Shown: positions 1 through 7,668 of the stretch, in pieces
Layout of the letters: each line of letters opens with the position of its first letter
Position numbering within the stretch: position 1 is the first letter of the stretch
Source of the DNA: an uncultured Catenibacterium sp.
GTDB taxonomy: Bacteria; Bacillota_I; Bacilli_A; Erysipelotrichales; Coprobacillaceae
Length of the DNA stretch: 17,385 nucleotides
Assembly: GCF_900540665.1 (NCBI RefSeq)
Contig: NZ_UQGV01000053.1
Coordinates: 1 to 17,385, forward strand
Direction: 5' to 3'
The notes under the pieces: model-generated
The model's input: only the letters and a program-made list of their open reading frames with translations
Told to the model about the DNA's origin: nothing
Database searches by the model: none
Position numbers and translations under genes: made by a program

Positions 1-13
1 TACTATTCGATTT

Positions 14-53
14 TAAAAGAAAAGACTGTTAACATTTAGTTTGTCAACAGTCT
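14..53 (-). terminator. Intrinsic terminator of the Cys-cluster gene
   Basis: An 11-bp stem with one mismatch (arms 23-33 and 43-53, AGACTGTT core) is followed on the minus strand by TTTTCTTTT at 22-14. It lies downstream of the minus-strand gene ending at 127 and would stop its transcript. Confidence 0.75.
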
Positions 54-54
54 G

Positions 55-84
55 AAAACAGGGATTTAAAATCCCTGTTTTTTT
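55..84 (+). terminator. Intrinsic terminator for a gene left of the window
   Basis: The arms AAAACAGGGA and TCCCTGTTTT close a short loop and are followed on the plus strand by a run of T up to 84. It faces the opposite way from the terminator at 14-53, which suggests that a plus-strand gene lies to the left and converges on this one. It also has four T on the minus side and may work both ways. Confidence 0.7.
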
Positions 85-126
85 AGTATACACAATGATA
101 TGACATCTCTTTATTTTATATTGTGA

Positions 127-348
127 TTAACCACGCACAAAGTAACGAGAAACAAATTCCATATTGATCTCTTTGATTTCTCTTTTCCCTTCTATATAAT
201 CTTCATACATTTCAAAAGGATCTCCAGCTCCAAATAAACCACAGCCGCTGCAGTTCTCACATCCTGCAGAATCATTACAGTCCAATGCTTCCTGTATGAT
301 TCTTTTTCTTTCTTCTCTTGTTGTATCTTTAATAAGTACACTCTTCAT
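127..348 (-). CDS. Small conserved Cys-cluster protein, function unknown
   Basis: A 73-residue acidic protein starting MKSVLIKDTTREER. A central cluster of four cysteines (CENCSGCG plus an earlier C, residues 24-37) looks able to bind a metal or Fe-S centre. Small proteins of this shape (MKSVLIKDTT..., GCxxCSGCGLFG) are common in gut Firmicutes and are sometimes mislabelled 'PurH'; I know of no proven role. I chose the ATG at 348 because the GTG at 357 and ATG at 354 fall almost on the predicted transcription start (about 359), and GGTGAT just upstream of 348 can serve as ribosome site. It is alone in its transcript, with a promoter at 366-394 and a terminator at 14-53. Confidence 0.8.
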   Translation of the reverse strand: MKSVLIKDTTREERKRIIQEALDCNDSAGCENCSGCGLFGAGDPFEMYEDYIEGKREIKEINMEFVSRYFVRG

Positions 349-365
349 ATCCATCACCCACTTCT

Positions 366-394
366 AGTATAGAAATAATAGATGTAAACATCAA
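366..394 (-). promoter_or_regulatory. Promoter of the Cys-cluster gene
   Basis: On the minus strand, TTGATG (394-389) and TATACT (371-366) are 17 bp apart. The spacer contains the small inverted repeat GATGTAAACATC at 381-392, overlapping the -35 box, a possible operator. The predicted leader is only about ten bases. Confidence 0.7.
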
Positions 395-424
395 GTGATA
401 TACCTATCTTTTTGATATGTATTA

Positions 425-462
425 AATATAAAGAAAAGAGATAGCATTTCTACTATCTCTTT
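425..462 (-). terminator. Terminator of nifJ
   Basis: A perfect 10-bp stem (AAAGAGATAG at 435-444, CTATCTCTTT at 453-462) lies just downstream of the nifJ stop codon. On the minus strand it is followed by TTTTCTTTATA. Confidence 0.85.
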
Positions 463-470
463 CGTATAAA

Positions 471-3400
471 TTATTCAGCAGCATCAAAATCTTTAGCAAG
501 TGCTTCTGCTCTTGCACGACGGCGTTTAGCATCTACTAGACACTTATCGAATAATGCTTCTGCATTTTCAGGATTGATCTTAACTAACTGAGAGAATCTG
601 TTTTCACTCATTAAGAAGTCTTTGAACTTAGAATAATCAGGAGCCTTAGAATCAATTGTAAGTGGGTTCTTACCTTCTTCAGTTAAGCGTGGGTCGTATC
701 TTAATAAGTTGAAGTAACCACATTCAACAGCCCATTTTTCCTGTCTTGAAGAGTTGATTAATCCACCCTTGATATGATGTTCATTACATGGTGCATAAGC
801 AATAATTAATGATGGTCCATCATAAGATTCAGCTTCCTTCATAGCCTTAATAGCCTGCATTGGGTTAGCACCTAAAGCAATCTGCGCAACATATACATGA
901 CCATAAGCCATAGCAATCTGAGCTAAGTCTTTCTTAGCAACCTTCTTACCACTTGCAGTGAACTTTGCAATAGAAGCAGCCTGTGATGATTTAGAAGACT
1001 GTCCACCAGTGTTAGAATATACTTCTGTATCAAGAACTAATACATTGACATTCTGATCATTAGCAAGAACGTGGTCTAATCCTCCGTAGCCGATATCATA
1101 AGCCCATCCGTCACCACCGATGATCCACTGTGACTTAGTGACTAATTCACCCTTCATATCAAGTAATTCCTTGATAGGTTCATTAGCTGAAGCTTCAAGT
1201 TTTTCTACTAACTCATTATAAAGAGCCTTTTCTTCAACTCTCTGACCCTTAACAGCTTCATATTTTTCAAGAACTTCTTTTAATTCTGGTTCTACATCAT
1301 TCTTGTTTGCTTCAATGATTTCTAAGATATGTTTAGACATGTAGTTTTCTGCAAGCTTCATACCGAAACCAAATTCAGCATTATCTTCGAATAATGAGTT
1401 AGCCCAAGCCATACCATGACCATTCTTATCAGTAGTACATGGAGTAGATGGAGTTGAACCAGTATAGATTGATGAACATCCAGTAGCGTTCGCAATTCTC
1501 ATATCAGAACCGAATAACTGAGAAGCTAAACGATAATATGGAGTTTCACCACAACCAGCGCAGGCACCAGAAGCTTCAAAGTAAGGCTTCATGAATCCAA
1601 CACCCTTCACTGTAGTTGTAGGATACTTGTCATCTCTATATTCTACGTTGTTGTATACATATTCAGATAAAGCAGAATGTTCTAATTCTTCCTTAACTGG
1701 AACCATTGTAAGTGCCTTTTCACCACGTTTACCTGGACATACAGCTGCACATAATCCACAACCTACGCAGTTATCAGGAGAAACCTGGATACGGAATGAT
1801 AATCCTTCAACACCCTTACCAATTGGTTTTAATACATCATTAGTAATATCTTCTGGTGCATTCTTGATTTCTTCTTCAGTCATTAAGAATGGACGGATAG
1901 TTGCATGAGGACATACCATTGCACACTGGTTACACTGGATACAGTTGTCTTTTTCCCACTTAGGAACATGGATTGCGATAGCACGTTTTTCTTTAATTGC
2001 AACACCATTCTGCATAGTACCATCAAGCTTATCTAGGAATGCTGAAGTTGGAAGGTCATAACCTTCAAGAGCATTGATAGGAGCTACAAAGTTATCAAAG
2101 TAATCATCACCAGTTGGTTTTCTTAATGGTAATACAGTTAAGTTAGACCATTCTGGATCTACAGTTACTTCTTCAATTGCATCTTTACCTGCATCGATAG
2201 CCTTATAGTTAGCCTGGACGATATTTTCACCCTTGTTGCTGTAAGACTTCTTGGCCATTTCTTTCATCTTAGTAACAGCTTCTTCGATTGGAAGAATCTG
2301 TTCATTTAATGCGAAGAATGCTGACTGTAGGATAGTGTTTGTACGTCTACCCATACCGATTTCACCAGCAATCTTGTTGGCATTAATAATATAGAACTTA
2401 GCATGCTTATCTGCTAACTGTTTCTTTACTCTATTTGGAAGGTAATCAGCGATTTCTTCTTTAGTAAATTCAGTATTTAATAAGAAACGTCCACCATCTT
2501 TTAAGTTCTTCAACATATCATACTTTAAGCAGTAGTTGTCTAATGAACAAGAGATGAAGTCTGCTCTATTTACATAGTAAGTTGCTCTAATTGGCTTATC
2601 ACCAAATCTTAAGTTAGAACGAGTAGCTCCACCAGCCTTCTTAGAGTCATATGCGAAATAAGCCTGGCAGTATAAATCAGTATTATCACCAATAATCTTG
2701 ATAGAAGACTTATTTGCAGATACAGTACCATCAGAACCTAAACCATAAAATAAGCACTGAGTAACACCAGAGTTGATATGGAATCCATGAACATCAGGTA
2801 ATGATAAATGAGTTACGTCATCCTTAATACCAATTGTAAATCCTGTAAATGGATTATCTGAATTTAAGTGATCATAAACAGCCTTGATATGCTGAGGTGT
2901 AGTATCCTTAGAACCCATACCATAACGACCACCGATAACTAATGTATCAGCATCTCTAATGACTGAACATACATCAAGGTATAATGGTTCACCAGTAGCA
3001 CCCATTTCCTTAGTACGATCAAGTACAGCAATCTTCTTAGCAGTTGCTGGTAAAACAGCCTTTAAATATTTTGCAGAGAATGGTCTATAAAGGTGTACTT
3101 TGATAACACCAACCTTTTCTCCAGTTTTAGCCATTTCATCAATAGTATCTTTAATAGTTTCAGTTACTGAACCCATTGCGATAATAACTCTATCTGCTTC
3201 TGGATCACCATAATATGTAAATGGTGCATATTCTCTACCAGTAATTTCAGAAATCTTCTTCATGTAATCTGCAGCAATTTCTACAACTGCATCATAATGC
3301 TTATTCTGAGCTTCTCTGCTCTGGAAATAAATATCATCATTATCTGCACCACCACGTTCTACTGGGTTAGTATGTGGGTTAAGTGCGTTTGCTTTAAATC

Positions 3401-4004
3401 TCTTAATAGCATCATGATCTACTAATGAAGCTAAAGTTTCATAATCAAGAACTTCTACTTTCTGAATTTCGTGAGATGTTCTGAAACCATCAAAGAAATG
3501 AATAAATGGCACACCCGCTTTAATAGCAGTTAAATGTGCAACACCTGCTAAATCCATAACTTCCTGTACAGAATGTGAACAAAGCATTGGTATACCTGTC
3601 TGACGGCAGGCATAAACATCCTGATGATCCCCAAAGATATTTAATGAACTAGTTGCAAGAGCTCTTGCAGCTACATGGAAAACACCTGGAAGCATTTCAC
3701 CCTGAATCTTATAAAGGTTAGGAATCATTAATAATAGACCCTGAGATGCAGTAAATGTAGTAGCTAAAGCACCACCCTGTAAAGCACCGTGTACAGCTCC
3801 AGCAGCACCAGCTTCTGACTGCATTTCAACTACGTTTACAGCAGAGCCAAAAATATTTTTTCTTCCCTGTGAAGCCCATTCTTCAGCATGTTCAGCCATT
3901 GGTGAAGAAGGGGTAATTGGATAGATACTTGCTACTTCAGAAAATGCATATGCAACATGAGCGGCAGCAGTATTACCATCCATAGATAAATACTTCTTAG
4001 ACAT
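471..4004 (-). CDS. nifJ: Pyruvate:ferredoxin (flavodoxin) oxidoreductase, single chain
   Basis: Oxidises pyruvate with CoA to acetyl-CoA and CO2, passing electrons to ferredoxin or flavodoxin in the cytoplasm; the central step after glycolysis in anaerobes. At 1177 residues it is the full length of the homodimeric single-chain type. The N-terminal domain has YPITPSS (28-34) with T31, E64 and R114, which match the TPP/pyruvate pocket of the Desulfovibrio enzyme. Two ferredoxin-type 4Fe-4S motifs follow (C688/691/694/698 and C746/749/752/756), then the TPP domain with the proximal-cluster cysteines C815 and C818, GDGWAYDIG near 960 and SNTGGQ near 995. No frameshift or missing ligand is visible. 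AAGGAGGA lies upstream of the ATG. It is a single gene, divergent from PPi-phosphofructokinase, with its own promoter and terminator. The enzyme class is oxygen-sensitive, which fits the hrb-fprA operon nearby. Confidence 0.97.
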   Translation of the reverse strand: MSKKYLSMDGNTAAAHVAYAFSEVASIYPITPSSPMAEHAEEWASQGRKNIFGSAVNVVEMQSEAGAAGAVHGALQGGALATTFTASQGLLLMIPNLYKIQGEMLPGVFHVAARALATSSLNIFGDHQDVYACRQTGIPMLCSHSVQEVMDLAGVAHLTAIKAGVPFIHFFDGFRTSHEIQKVEVLDYETLASLVDHDAIKRFKANALNPHTNPVERGGADNDDIYFQSREAQNKHYDAVVEIAADYMKKISEITGREYAPFTYYGDPEADRVIIAMGSVTETIKDTIDEMAKTGEKVGVIKVHLYRPFSAKYLKAVLPATAKKIAVLDRTKEMGATGEPLYLDVCSVIRDADTLVIGGRYGMGSKDTTPQHIKAVYDHLNSDNPFTGFTIGIKDDVTHLSLPDVHGFHINSGVTQCLFYGLGSDGTVSANKSSIKIIGDNTDLYCQAYFAYDSKKAGGATRSNLRFGDKPIRATYYVNRADFISCSLDNYCLKYDMLKNLKDGGRFLLNTEFTKEEIADYLPNRVKKQLADKHAKFYIINANKIAGEIGMGRRTNTILQSAFFALNEQILPIEEAVTKMKEMAKKSYSNKGENIVQANYKAIDAGKDAIEEVTVDPEWSNLTVLPLRKPTGDDYFDNFVAPINALEGYDLPTSAFLDKLDGTMQNGVAIKEKRAIAIHVPKWEKDNCIQCNQCAMVCPHATIRPFLMTEEEIKNAPEDITNDVLKPIGKGVEGLSFRIQVSPDNCVGCGLCAAVCPGKRGEKALTMVPVKEELEHSALSEYVYNNVEYRDDKYPTTTVKGVGFMKPYFEASGACAGCGETPYYRLASQLFGSDMRIANATGCSSIYTGSTPSTPCTTDKNGHGMAWANSLFEDNAEFGFGMKLAENYMSKHILEIIEANKNDVEPELKEVLEKYEAVKGQRVEEKALYNELVEKLEASANEPIKELLDMKGELVTKSQWIIGGDGWAYDIGYGGLDHVLANDQNVNVLVLDTEVYSNTGGQSSKSSQAASIAKFTASGKKVAKKDLAQIAMAYGHVYVAQIALGANPMQAIKAMKEAESYDGPSLIIAYAPCNEHHIKGGLINSSRQEKWAVECGYFNLLRYDPRLTEEGKNPLTIDSKAPDYSKFKDFLMSENRFSQLVKINPENAEALFDKCLVDAKRRRARAEALAKDFDAAE

Positions 4005-4029
4005 AATCTTTCAATCCTCCTTATTTATC

Positions 4030-4058
4030 ATTATACGCTGATATGCAATAAAATACTA
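4030..4058 (-). promoter_or_regulatory. Promoter of nifJ
   Basis: A perfect TATAAT lies on the minus strand at 4035-4030, 25 bases before the ATG. The matching -35 region (TAGTAT at 4058-4053, 17-bp spacing) is weak, so an activator or unusual -35 use is possible. The short leader holds AAGGAGGA. Confidence 0.55.
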
Positions 4059-4108
4059 TAATTAATTGTAAACCTGTATTTATCTAATAAATAAACATAA
4101 AATCCTAC

Positions 4109-4137
4109 TTTCTATCAAATGCATTTGATGTTAAAAT
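4109..4137 (+). promoter_or_regulatory. Promoter and palindromic operator of the phosphofructokinase gene
   Basis: An extended -10 (TGTTAAAAT, 4129-4137) sits about 30 bases before the ATG, with a weak -35 (TTTCTA, 4109-4114). Between the two boxes is a perfect 16-bp palindrome, ATCAAATGCATTTGAT (4114-4129). Its position in the spacer is that of a repressor site. I cannot name the regulator; the half-site does not match the CcpA, Rex or CodY consensus. Confidence 0.5.
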
Positions 4138-4166
4138 GGGAGTGAAATAAACAAAAGGAGCATAAA

Positions 4167-5402
4167 ATGAAAACAAAAAACTGTTTTATTGGTCAGTCTG
4201 GTGGGCCTACGGTAGCCATCAATGCCTCTCTTGCAGGTATTATCACAAAATGCCAGGAAGAAGGATTTACTCATATCTATGGTATGATTAATGGTGTCCA
4301 GGGACTATTAGAAGATCACTTCATGGATCTAGGTACAACATTTGATTCTGAGGAAAAAATTCATGCATTAAAGCATTCCCCAGCAATGTATTTAGGAAGC
4401 TGTCGTTATAAGCTGCCTACAGTAAGTGATGATAAAGACACTTACGACTTGTTATTTAAAAAGTTTAATGATTTAGAAATTACTGATTTCTTCTATATTG
4501 GTGGAAATGACTCTATGGATACTGTTGCTAAACTTGCAGCATATGGAGAAACAATCAATTCCCCTATTCACTTCATCGGTATTCCAAAGACTATTGATAA
4601 TGATTTGATGGGTACAGATCATACACCAGGCTTTGGTTCAGCTGCAAAGTATGTAGCAAGTTCTATGTTAGAAATTGCTTATGATTCTTCTATCTATAAG
4701 CTAGATGCTATTACTATTGTTGAAATTATGGGACGTAATGCAGGATGGTTAACAGCTGCAAGCGCACTTGCAAGAACTGAATGCAATGACGCACCTGATT
4801 TGATTTATCTACCAGAAGTGGTATTTAATAAAGAACGTTTCTTAAAGGATATCGAAAAAAAGTTTAAAGAAAAGTCTTCTATCATGATTGCTGTGAGTGA
4901 AGGTATTCATGATGAAAATGGAAACTTCTTAGACAGTGGTGATTCACAGCAGTATGATGCTTTTGGTCATCCTATTCATTTTGGTACAGGCAAGGTATTA
5001 GAAAACATCTGTAAAGAACATTTTGGATGCAAAGTAAGAAGTATTGAATTAAATGTATTACAGAGATGTGCAATGCATATTGCATCTCAGGTTGATATCG
5101 AAGAATCTTATCATATTGGTAAGAAAGCTGTAGAAACAGCTCTTGCTGATCATACAAATGTGATGATGGGTGTTAAGAGAATAAGCAAAGATCCTTATAA
5201 GGTAGAATGTATCTATAGTAATGTACAGGATATTGCGAACCTAGAACAGAAAGTTCCAGTTGAATGGATCAACAAAGAAGGTAATGATATTACTCAGGAA
5301 CTTTATGACTACTTATATCCACTTATCCAGGGTGAAATTGCCATCACTTATAAGAATGGTATCCCTTCTTATATCGATATCACTCATTTAAAAGAAAATT
5401 AA
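4167..5402 (+). CDS. pfp: PPi-dependent 6-phosphofructokinase
   Basis: Phosphorylates fructose 6-phosphate to fructose 1,6-bisphosphate, probably with pyrophosphate rather than ATP, and reversibly. Sequence support: 411 residues, longer than the ~320 of bacterial ATP-PfkA. The N-terminal phosphate loop is GQSGGPT (9-15). The donor loop reads IGGNDSMD (111-118), with Asp where ATP enzymes have Gly. PKTIDND (140-146) has Lys where ATP enzymes usually have Gly. The sugar-phosphate motif is MGRNAGW (188-194). Asp and Lys at these two places are the known marks of PPi use; the Asn before the Asp (GGNDS rather than GGDDS) is a variant. AAGGAG is 7 bases before the ATG. Single gene, terminator at 5409-5439, divergent from nifJ. 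PPi use is inferred from motifs only. Confidence 0.93.
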   Translation: MKTKNCFIGQSGGPTVAINASLAGIITKCQEEGFTHIYGMINGVQGLLEDHFMDLGTTFDSEEKIHALKHSPAMYLGSCRYKLPTVSDDKDTYDLLFKKFNDLEITDFFYIGGNDSMDTVAKLAAYGETINSPIHFIGIPKTIDNDLMGTDHTPGFGSAAKYVASSMLEIAYDSSIYKLDAITIVEIMGRNAGWLTAASALARTECNDAPDLIYLPEVVFNKERFLKDIEKKFKEKSSIMIAVSEGIHDENGNFLDSGDSQQYDAFGHPIHFGTGKVLENICKEHFGCKVRSIELNVLQRCAMHIASQVDIEESYHIGKKAVETALADHTNVMMGVKRISKDPYKVECIYSNVQDIANLEQKVPVEWINKEGNDITQELYDYLYPLIQGEIAITYKNGIPSYIDITHLKEN

Positions 5403-5408
5403 TTTTTC

Positions 5409-5439
5409 AATAAAGTCCCTTAAACGGGACTTTATTTTA
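5409..5439 (+). terminator. Terminator of the phosphofructokinase gene
   Basis: The arms AATAAAGTCCC (5409-5419) and GGGACTTTATT (5426-5436) form a perfect 11-bp stem with a 6-base loop and T-rich tail, seven bases after the stop codon. Confidence 0.9.
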
Positions 5440-5478
5440 TTATAAGTTAATTTTAGCTTAATTTTATTCAATTTCTTG

Positions 5479-5507
5479 TTGACGAGTCTATATATACATG
5501 GTATTAT
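5479..5507 (+). promoter_or_regulatory. Promoter of the tRNA-Ile/tRNA-Ala operon
   Basis: TTGACG (5479-5484), a 17-bp spacer, then TATTAT (5502-5507) with the extended TG at 5499-5500. A strong, stable-RNA-style promoter ending about 20 bases before the first tRNA. Confidence 0.85.
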
Positions 5508-5526
5508 GGGTGAGCAGTCACGAAAT

Positions 5527-5603
<77 letters not shown>

Positions 5604-5622
5604 TGTTTATTTAAAATCTTTT

Positions 5623-5698
5623 GGGGCCTTAGCTCAGCTGGGAGAGCGCCTGCTTTGCACGCAGGAGGTCAGGAGTTCGATCCTCCTAGGCTCCACCA
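5623..5698 (+). tRNA. tRNA-Ala (anticodon UGC)
   Basis: A 76-base cloverleaf. The acceptor stem GGGGCCT pairs with AGGCTCC (one G-T pair), followed by A and an encoded CCA. The anticodon stem CCTGC/GCAGG holds the loop TTTGCAC, so UGC reads GCN. The T-loop is TTCGATC. Second gene of the operon, ended by the hairpin at 5710-5737. Confidence 0.98.
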
Positions 5699-5709
5699 TT
5701 TAGTACATC

Positions 5710-5737
5710 AAACAGACACATATGTGTCTGTTTTTTT
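5710..5737 (+). terminator. Terminator of the tRNA operon
   Basis: The 24 bases at 5710-5733 are self-complementary (AAACAGACACAT and its mirror) and run into seven T. The stem begins 11 bases after the CCA end of tRNA-Ala. Confidence 0.9.
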
Positions 5738-5751
5738 GTTTTATTGTGTAA

Positions 5752-5790
5752 TAAAAATCCATAGTCCTATAAGGGATTATGGATTTTTTT
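5752..5790 (-). terminator. Terminator of deoC, possibly bidirectional
   Basis: A long stem (about 5753-5767 with 5774-5788, AATCCATA/TATGGATT core) has a run of A on the left and of T on the right, so it can act from both strands. It lies just past the deoC stop and backs up the tRNA terminator. Confidence 0.8.
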
Positions 5791-5792
5791 AT

Positions 5793-6461
5793 TTAGTATC
5801 CTGCACCTGTATCTGTATTCTTCAAGATTTTTACCAGACGGCTTGTACCAAGTCTATCAGCACCAAGTTCAATGAACTTTTCAGCATCATCAAATGAGCT
5901 AATACCACCCGCTGCTTTCACCTTAACACCTTCACCTACATGATCATGCATAAGCTTTACATCATCAAATGTAGCACCTGCAGTAGAGAATCCTGTTGAT
6001 GTCTTAATGAATTCTGCACCTGCATTTGTGACCAATTCACACATCTTGATCTTTTCTTCTTCTGTAAGAAGGCATGTTTCAATAATAACCTTTAAGATCT
6101 TACCATCACATGCTTCGTGAATCTGACGAATTTCATCTTCTACTTCTTCATATCTCTTATCTTTTAAGAAGCCGATATTAATAACCATATCAATTTCAGA
6201 AGCACCATTTGCGATAGCATCCTTTGTTTCAAATACTTTTACTGCAGTTGTACTGTATCCATTTGGGAATCCAATAACTGTACAGATGGGAAGTTTACCA
6301 TCTACATATTCTGCAGCCTGCTTTACATAAGCAGCTGGAATACATGCAGATGCTGTACCATATTTGATTCCATCATCTAGGATTACCTTAATGTCTTCCC
6401 AAGTAGCACTCTGAGCTAATAATGTGTGGTCTACTTTTTTTAAAATTTCATTTGTATTCAT
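5793..6461 (-). CDS. deoC: Deoxyribose-phosphate aldolase
   Basis: Cleaves 2-deoxyribose 5-phosphate to glyceraldehyde 3-phosphate and acetaldehyde, the last step of deoxynucleoside catabolism (class I aldolase, cytoplasmic). The 222-residue protein is the normal family length. The Schiff-base lysine is K153 in KTSTGF (153-158); the second active-site lysine is K182 in VKAAGGI; the conserved Asp is D91 in IDMVINIG. The phosphate-site GADRLGTS is near the C-terminus. An upstream GTG at 6491 would add ten residues but lies inside the -10 box, so I use the ATG at 6461, preceded by AGAGAGG. It stands alone: no deoA, deoB, deoD or deoR neighbour is present, so the nucleoside genes must be elsewhere. 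Confidence 0.96.
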   Translation of the reverse strand: MNTNEILKKVDHTLLAQSATWEDIKVILDDGIKYGTASACIPAAYVKQAAEYVDGKLPICTVIGFPNGYSTTAVKVFETKDAIANGASEIDMVINIGFLKDKRYEEVEDEIRQIHEACDGKILKVIIETCLLTEEEKIKMCELVTNAGAEFIKTSTGFSTAGATFDDVKLMHDHVGEGVKVKAAGGISSFDDAEKFIELGADRLGTSRLVKILKNTDTGAGY

Positions 6462-6489
6462 TTTATTTATACCTCTCTTTACATATACC

Positions 6490-6518
6490 ATTATAACAGT
6501 TTATCAAAAACAAAGTAA
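6490..6518 (-). promoter_or_regulatory. Promoter of deoC
   Basis: A perfect TATAAT at 6495-6490 lies 28 bases before the chosen ATG. The -35 region at 17-bp spacing (TTACTT, 6518-6513) is weak. This box excludes the longer upstream start at 6491. Confidence 0.55.
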
Positions 6519-6553
6519 CCAAATGTGTTCTCTGGCATCTTAATTCCAAAAAT

Positions 6554-6676
6554 TTATGTAGTTATTGCACCTATAATCGTAAATGTATCAGTTTCTTCTA
6601 GGTCCCCTGTTTTTTTTCTGAGATAGATTTCTTTATATGCAGGGGTAAGATGCAGATTCTTATTTGATTTAGCCAT
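6554..6676 (-). CDS. Candidate small protein, 40 residues
   Basis: An open frame starting MAKSNKNLHLTPAYKEIYL and ending GAITT. I do not recognise it. Support for it being real: balanced, charged composition; a GAAAGG ribosome site 9 bases before the ATG; and an upstream minus-strand TATAAT at 6725-6720 with TTGATC at 6746-6741 (15-bp spacing, short). The frame stays open upstream, with in-frame ATGs at 6715 and 6712, but these lie at the predicted transcription start. It fills part of the gap between deoC and the CmpB-like gene. It could equally be a remnant of a longer gene. No membrane segment or metal motif is visible. Confidence 0.4.
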   Translation of the reverse strand: MAKSNKNLHLTPAYKEIYLRKKTGDLEETDTFTIIGAITT

Positions 6677-6840
6677 GATAATAAGCCTTTCATGAAATAG
6701 AGAAACAGACATCATAATAATTATATACCTGAAAGAGAAAGATCAACTGGAAAGAAGTGAAAGACTAAACGCAACTTTGACCTGCCTAAAGTGGAATTTA
6801 ACTTTTCACTTTAGAGAATCAGATTAAATGCTAGTTTTCT
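6677..6840. other. Intergenic stretch with paired repeats, no gene seen
   Basis: With 6496-6676 this makes about 400 bases between deoC and the next plus-strand gene. It holds a hairpin with perfect 8-bp arms CTAAAGTG (6786-6793) and CACTTTAG (6807-6814), extendable by three weaker pairs. The right arm can also pair with the AAGTGAAAGACTAAA segment upstream, so two structures compete. No T-run follows, so it is not a simple terminator. I see no known riboswitch class. Confidence 0.4.
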
Positions 6841-6869
6841 TTGTTTCCATATTCCTAAAATGCTATAAT
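6841..6869 (+). promoter_or_regulatory. Promoter of the CmpB-like gene
   Basis: TTGTTT (6841-6846), a 17-bp spacer, then TATAAT (6864-6869) with the extended TG at 6861-6862. It lies 36 bases before the ATG at 6905 and directly before the alternative GTG at 6872, which it rules out. Confidence 0.85.
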
Positions 6870-6904
6870 GTGTGAAATATCTTTGTTCACTAGGAGGTTC
6901 ATAT

Positions 6905-7645
6905 ATGTTAGATGCATTTGCGAATAACTGGACAATACTTGTTATTTCCTTCTTTATTTATAGTTTCTGCGGCTGGATTTGGGAATCACTTGTCTGCCCC
7001 ATTGCCACAGGTCATAAGATTCATAATAGTGGCTTTTTAACTGGACCTTGTATTCCTATTTATGGTTCAGGTGCGATTGTTGTTTGTGTTCTCTTTCCTG
7101 TTTCTAAAGACTGGTCTCTTATTTTTATTCAAGGTGCGATTGTAGCCTGCTTTATAGAATACTTAACATCTTATTTTATGGAAAAGATGTTCCATGCTAG
7201 ATGGTGGGATTATTCTCAAATGAGATTCAACTTAAATGGTCGTATCTGTTTAGAAGGTTTCTTTATTTTTGGTTTCTTTTCTGTCACTGCCGTAAAGAAT
7301 GTACAACCACATCTGACTCATATGCTTATTCAATATGATTATATACCTATGGTGATTGCTTCTACTGTTTGTATCACTTTATTTACAAGTGACTTCATTA
7401 CAACATTTGTTGAAGCCACTCATCTTGCGAATAAATTAGAAACAATTTCACAAGATCTTAAGAACTTTGCGAATGAACTAGAATTAGATATACATTCTGA
7501 ACTTACAACTGATGATATCTTCAAGATTGCCAATCAATTAAAAGATAGTCATCGTGAACATCTTATTAAGAAGTATTCACATCGTCGATTAGTTAAAGCT
7601 TTCCCTGACATTTTAAATAGATATCATTCAAAAACTCAGAAATAA
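6905..7645 (+). CDS. CmpB-like integral membrane protein (putative ABC transporter permease family)
   Basis: A 246-residue membrane protein of the family labelled ABC_trans_CmpB / putative ABC transporter permease. About five hydrophobic segments (roughly 9-30, 49-66, 70-90, 115-131, 147-167) are followed by a ~75-residue soluble tail rich in charged helices. The family signature is clear: FCGWIWES (21-28), NSGFLTGPCIPIYG (41-54), EYLTSYFMEKMF (85-96), WWDYS (100-104) and LNGRICLEG. The true role is unknown and no ATPase gene is next to it, so 'transporter' is only a family label. I chose the ATG at 6905, which has AGGAGG 8 bases upstream; a GTG at 6872 sits at the transcription start. It forms a single-gene transcript whose terminator stem begins before the stop codon. 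Confidence 0.85.
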   Translation: MLDAFANNWTILVISFFIYSFCGWIWESLVCPIATGHKIHNSGFLTGPCIPIYGSGAIVVCVLFPVSKDWSLIFIQGAIVACFIEYLTSYFMEKMFHARWWDYSQMRFNLNGRICLEGFFIFGFFSVTAVKNVQPHLTHMLIQYDYIPMVIASTVCITLFTSDFITTFVEATHLANKLETISQDLKNFANELELDIHSELTTDDIFKIANQLKDSHREHLIKKYSHRRLVKAFPDILNRYHSKTQK

Positions 7646-7665
7646 TGCATCTGAGTTTTTTTCTT
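7630..7665 (+). terminator. Terminator overlapping the stop codon of the CmpB-like gene
   Basis: The arms AAAAACTCAGA (7630-7640) and TCTGAGTTTTT (7650-7660) flank a loop that contains the TAA stop, followed by further T. The terminator is therefore built into the last codons. Confidence 0.88.
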
Positions 7666-7668
7666 TGT

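Noticed and set aside
1591..1908. 105-codon plus-strand frame
   Set aside because: It lies wholly antisense inside nifJ, has no ribosome site and overlaps conserved ferredoxin motifs.
6496..6870. Riboswitch or T-box ahead of the CmpB-like gene
   Set aside because: The promoter at 6841-6869 leaves a leader of only about 30 bases, too short for either; no conserved core was recognised.
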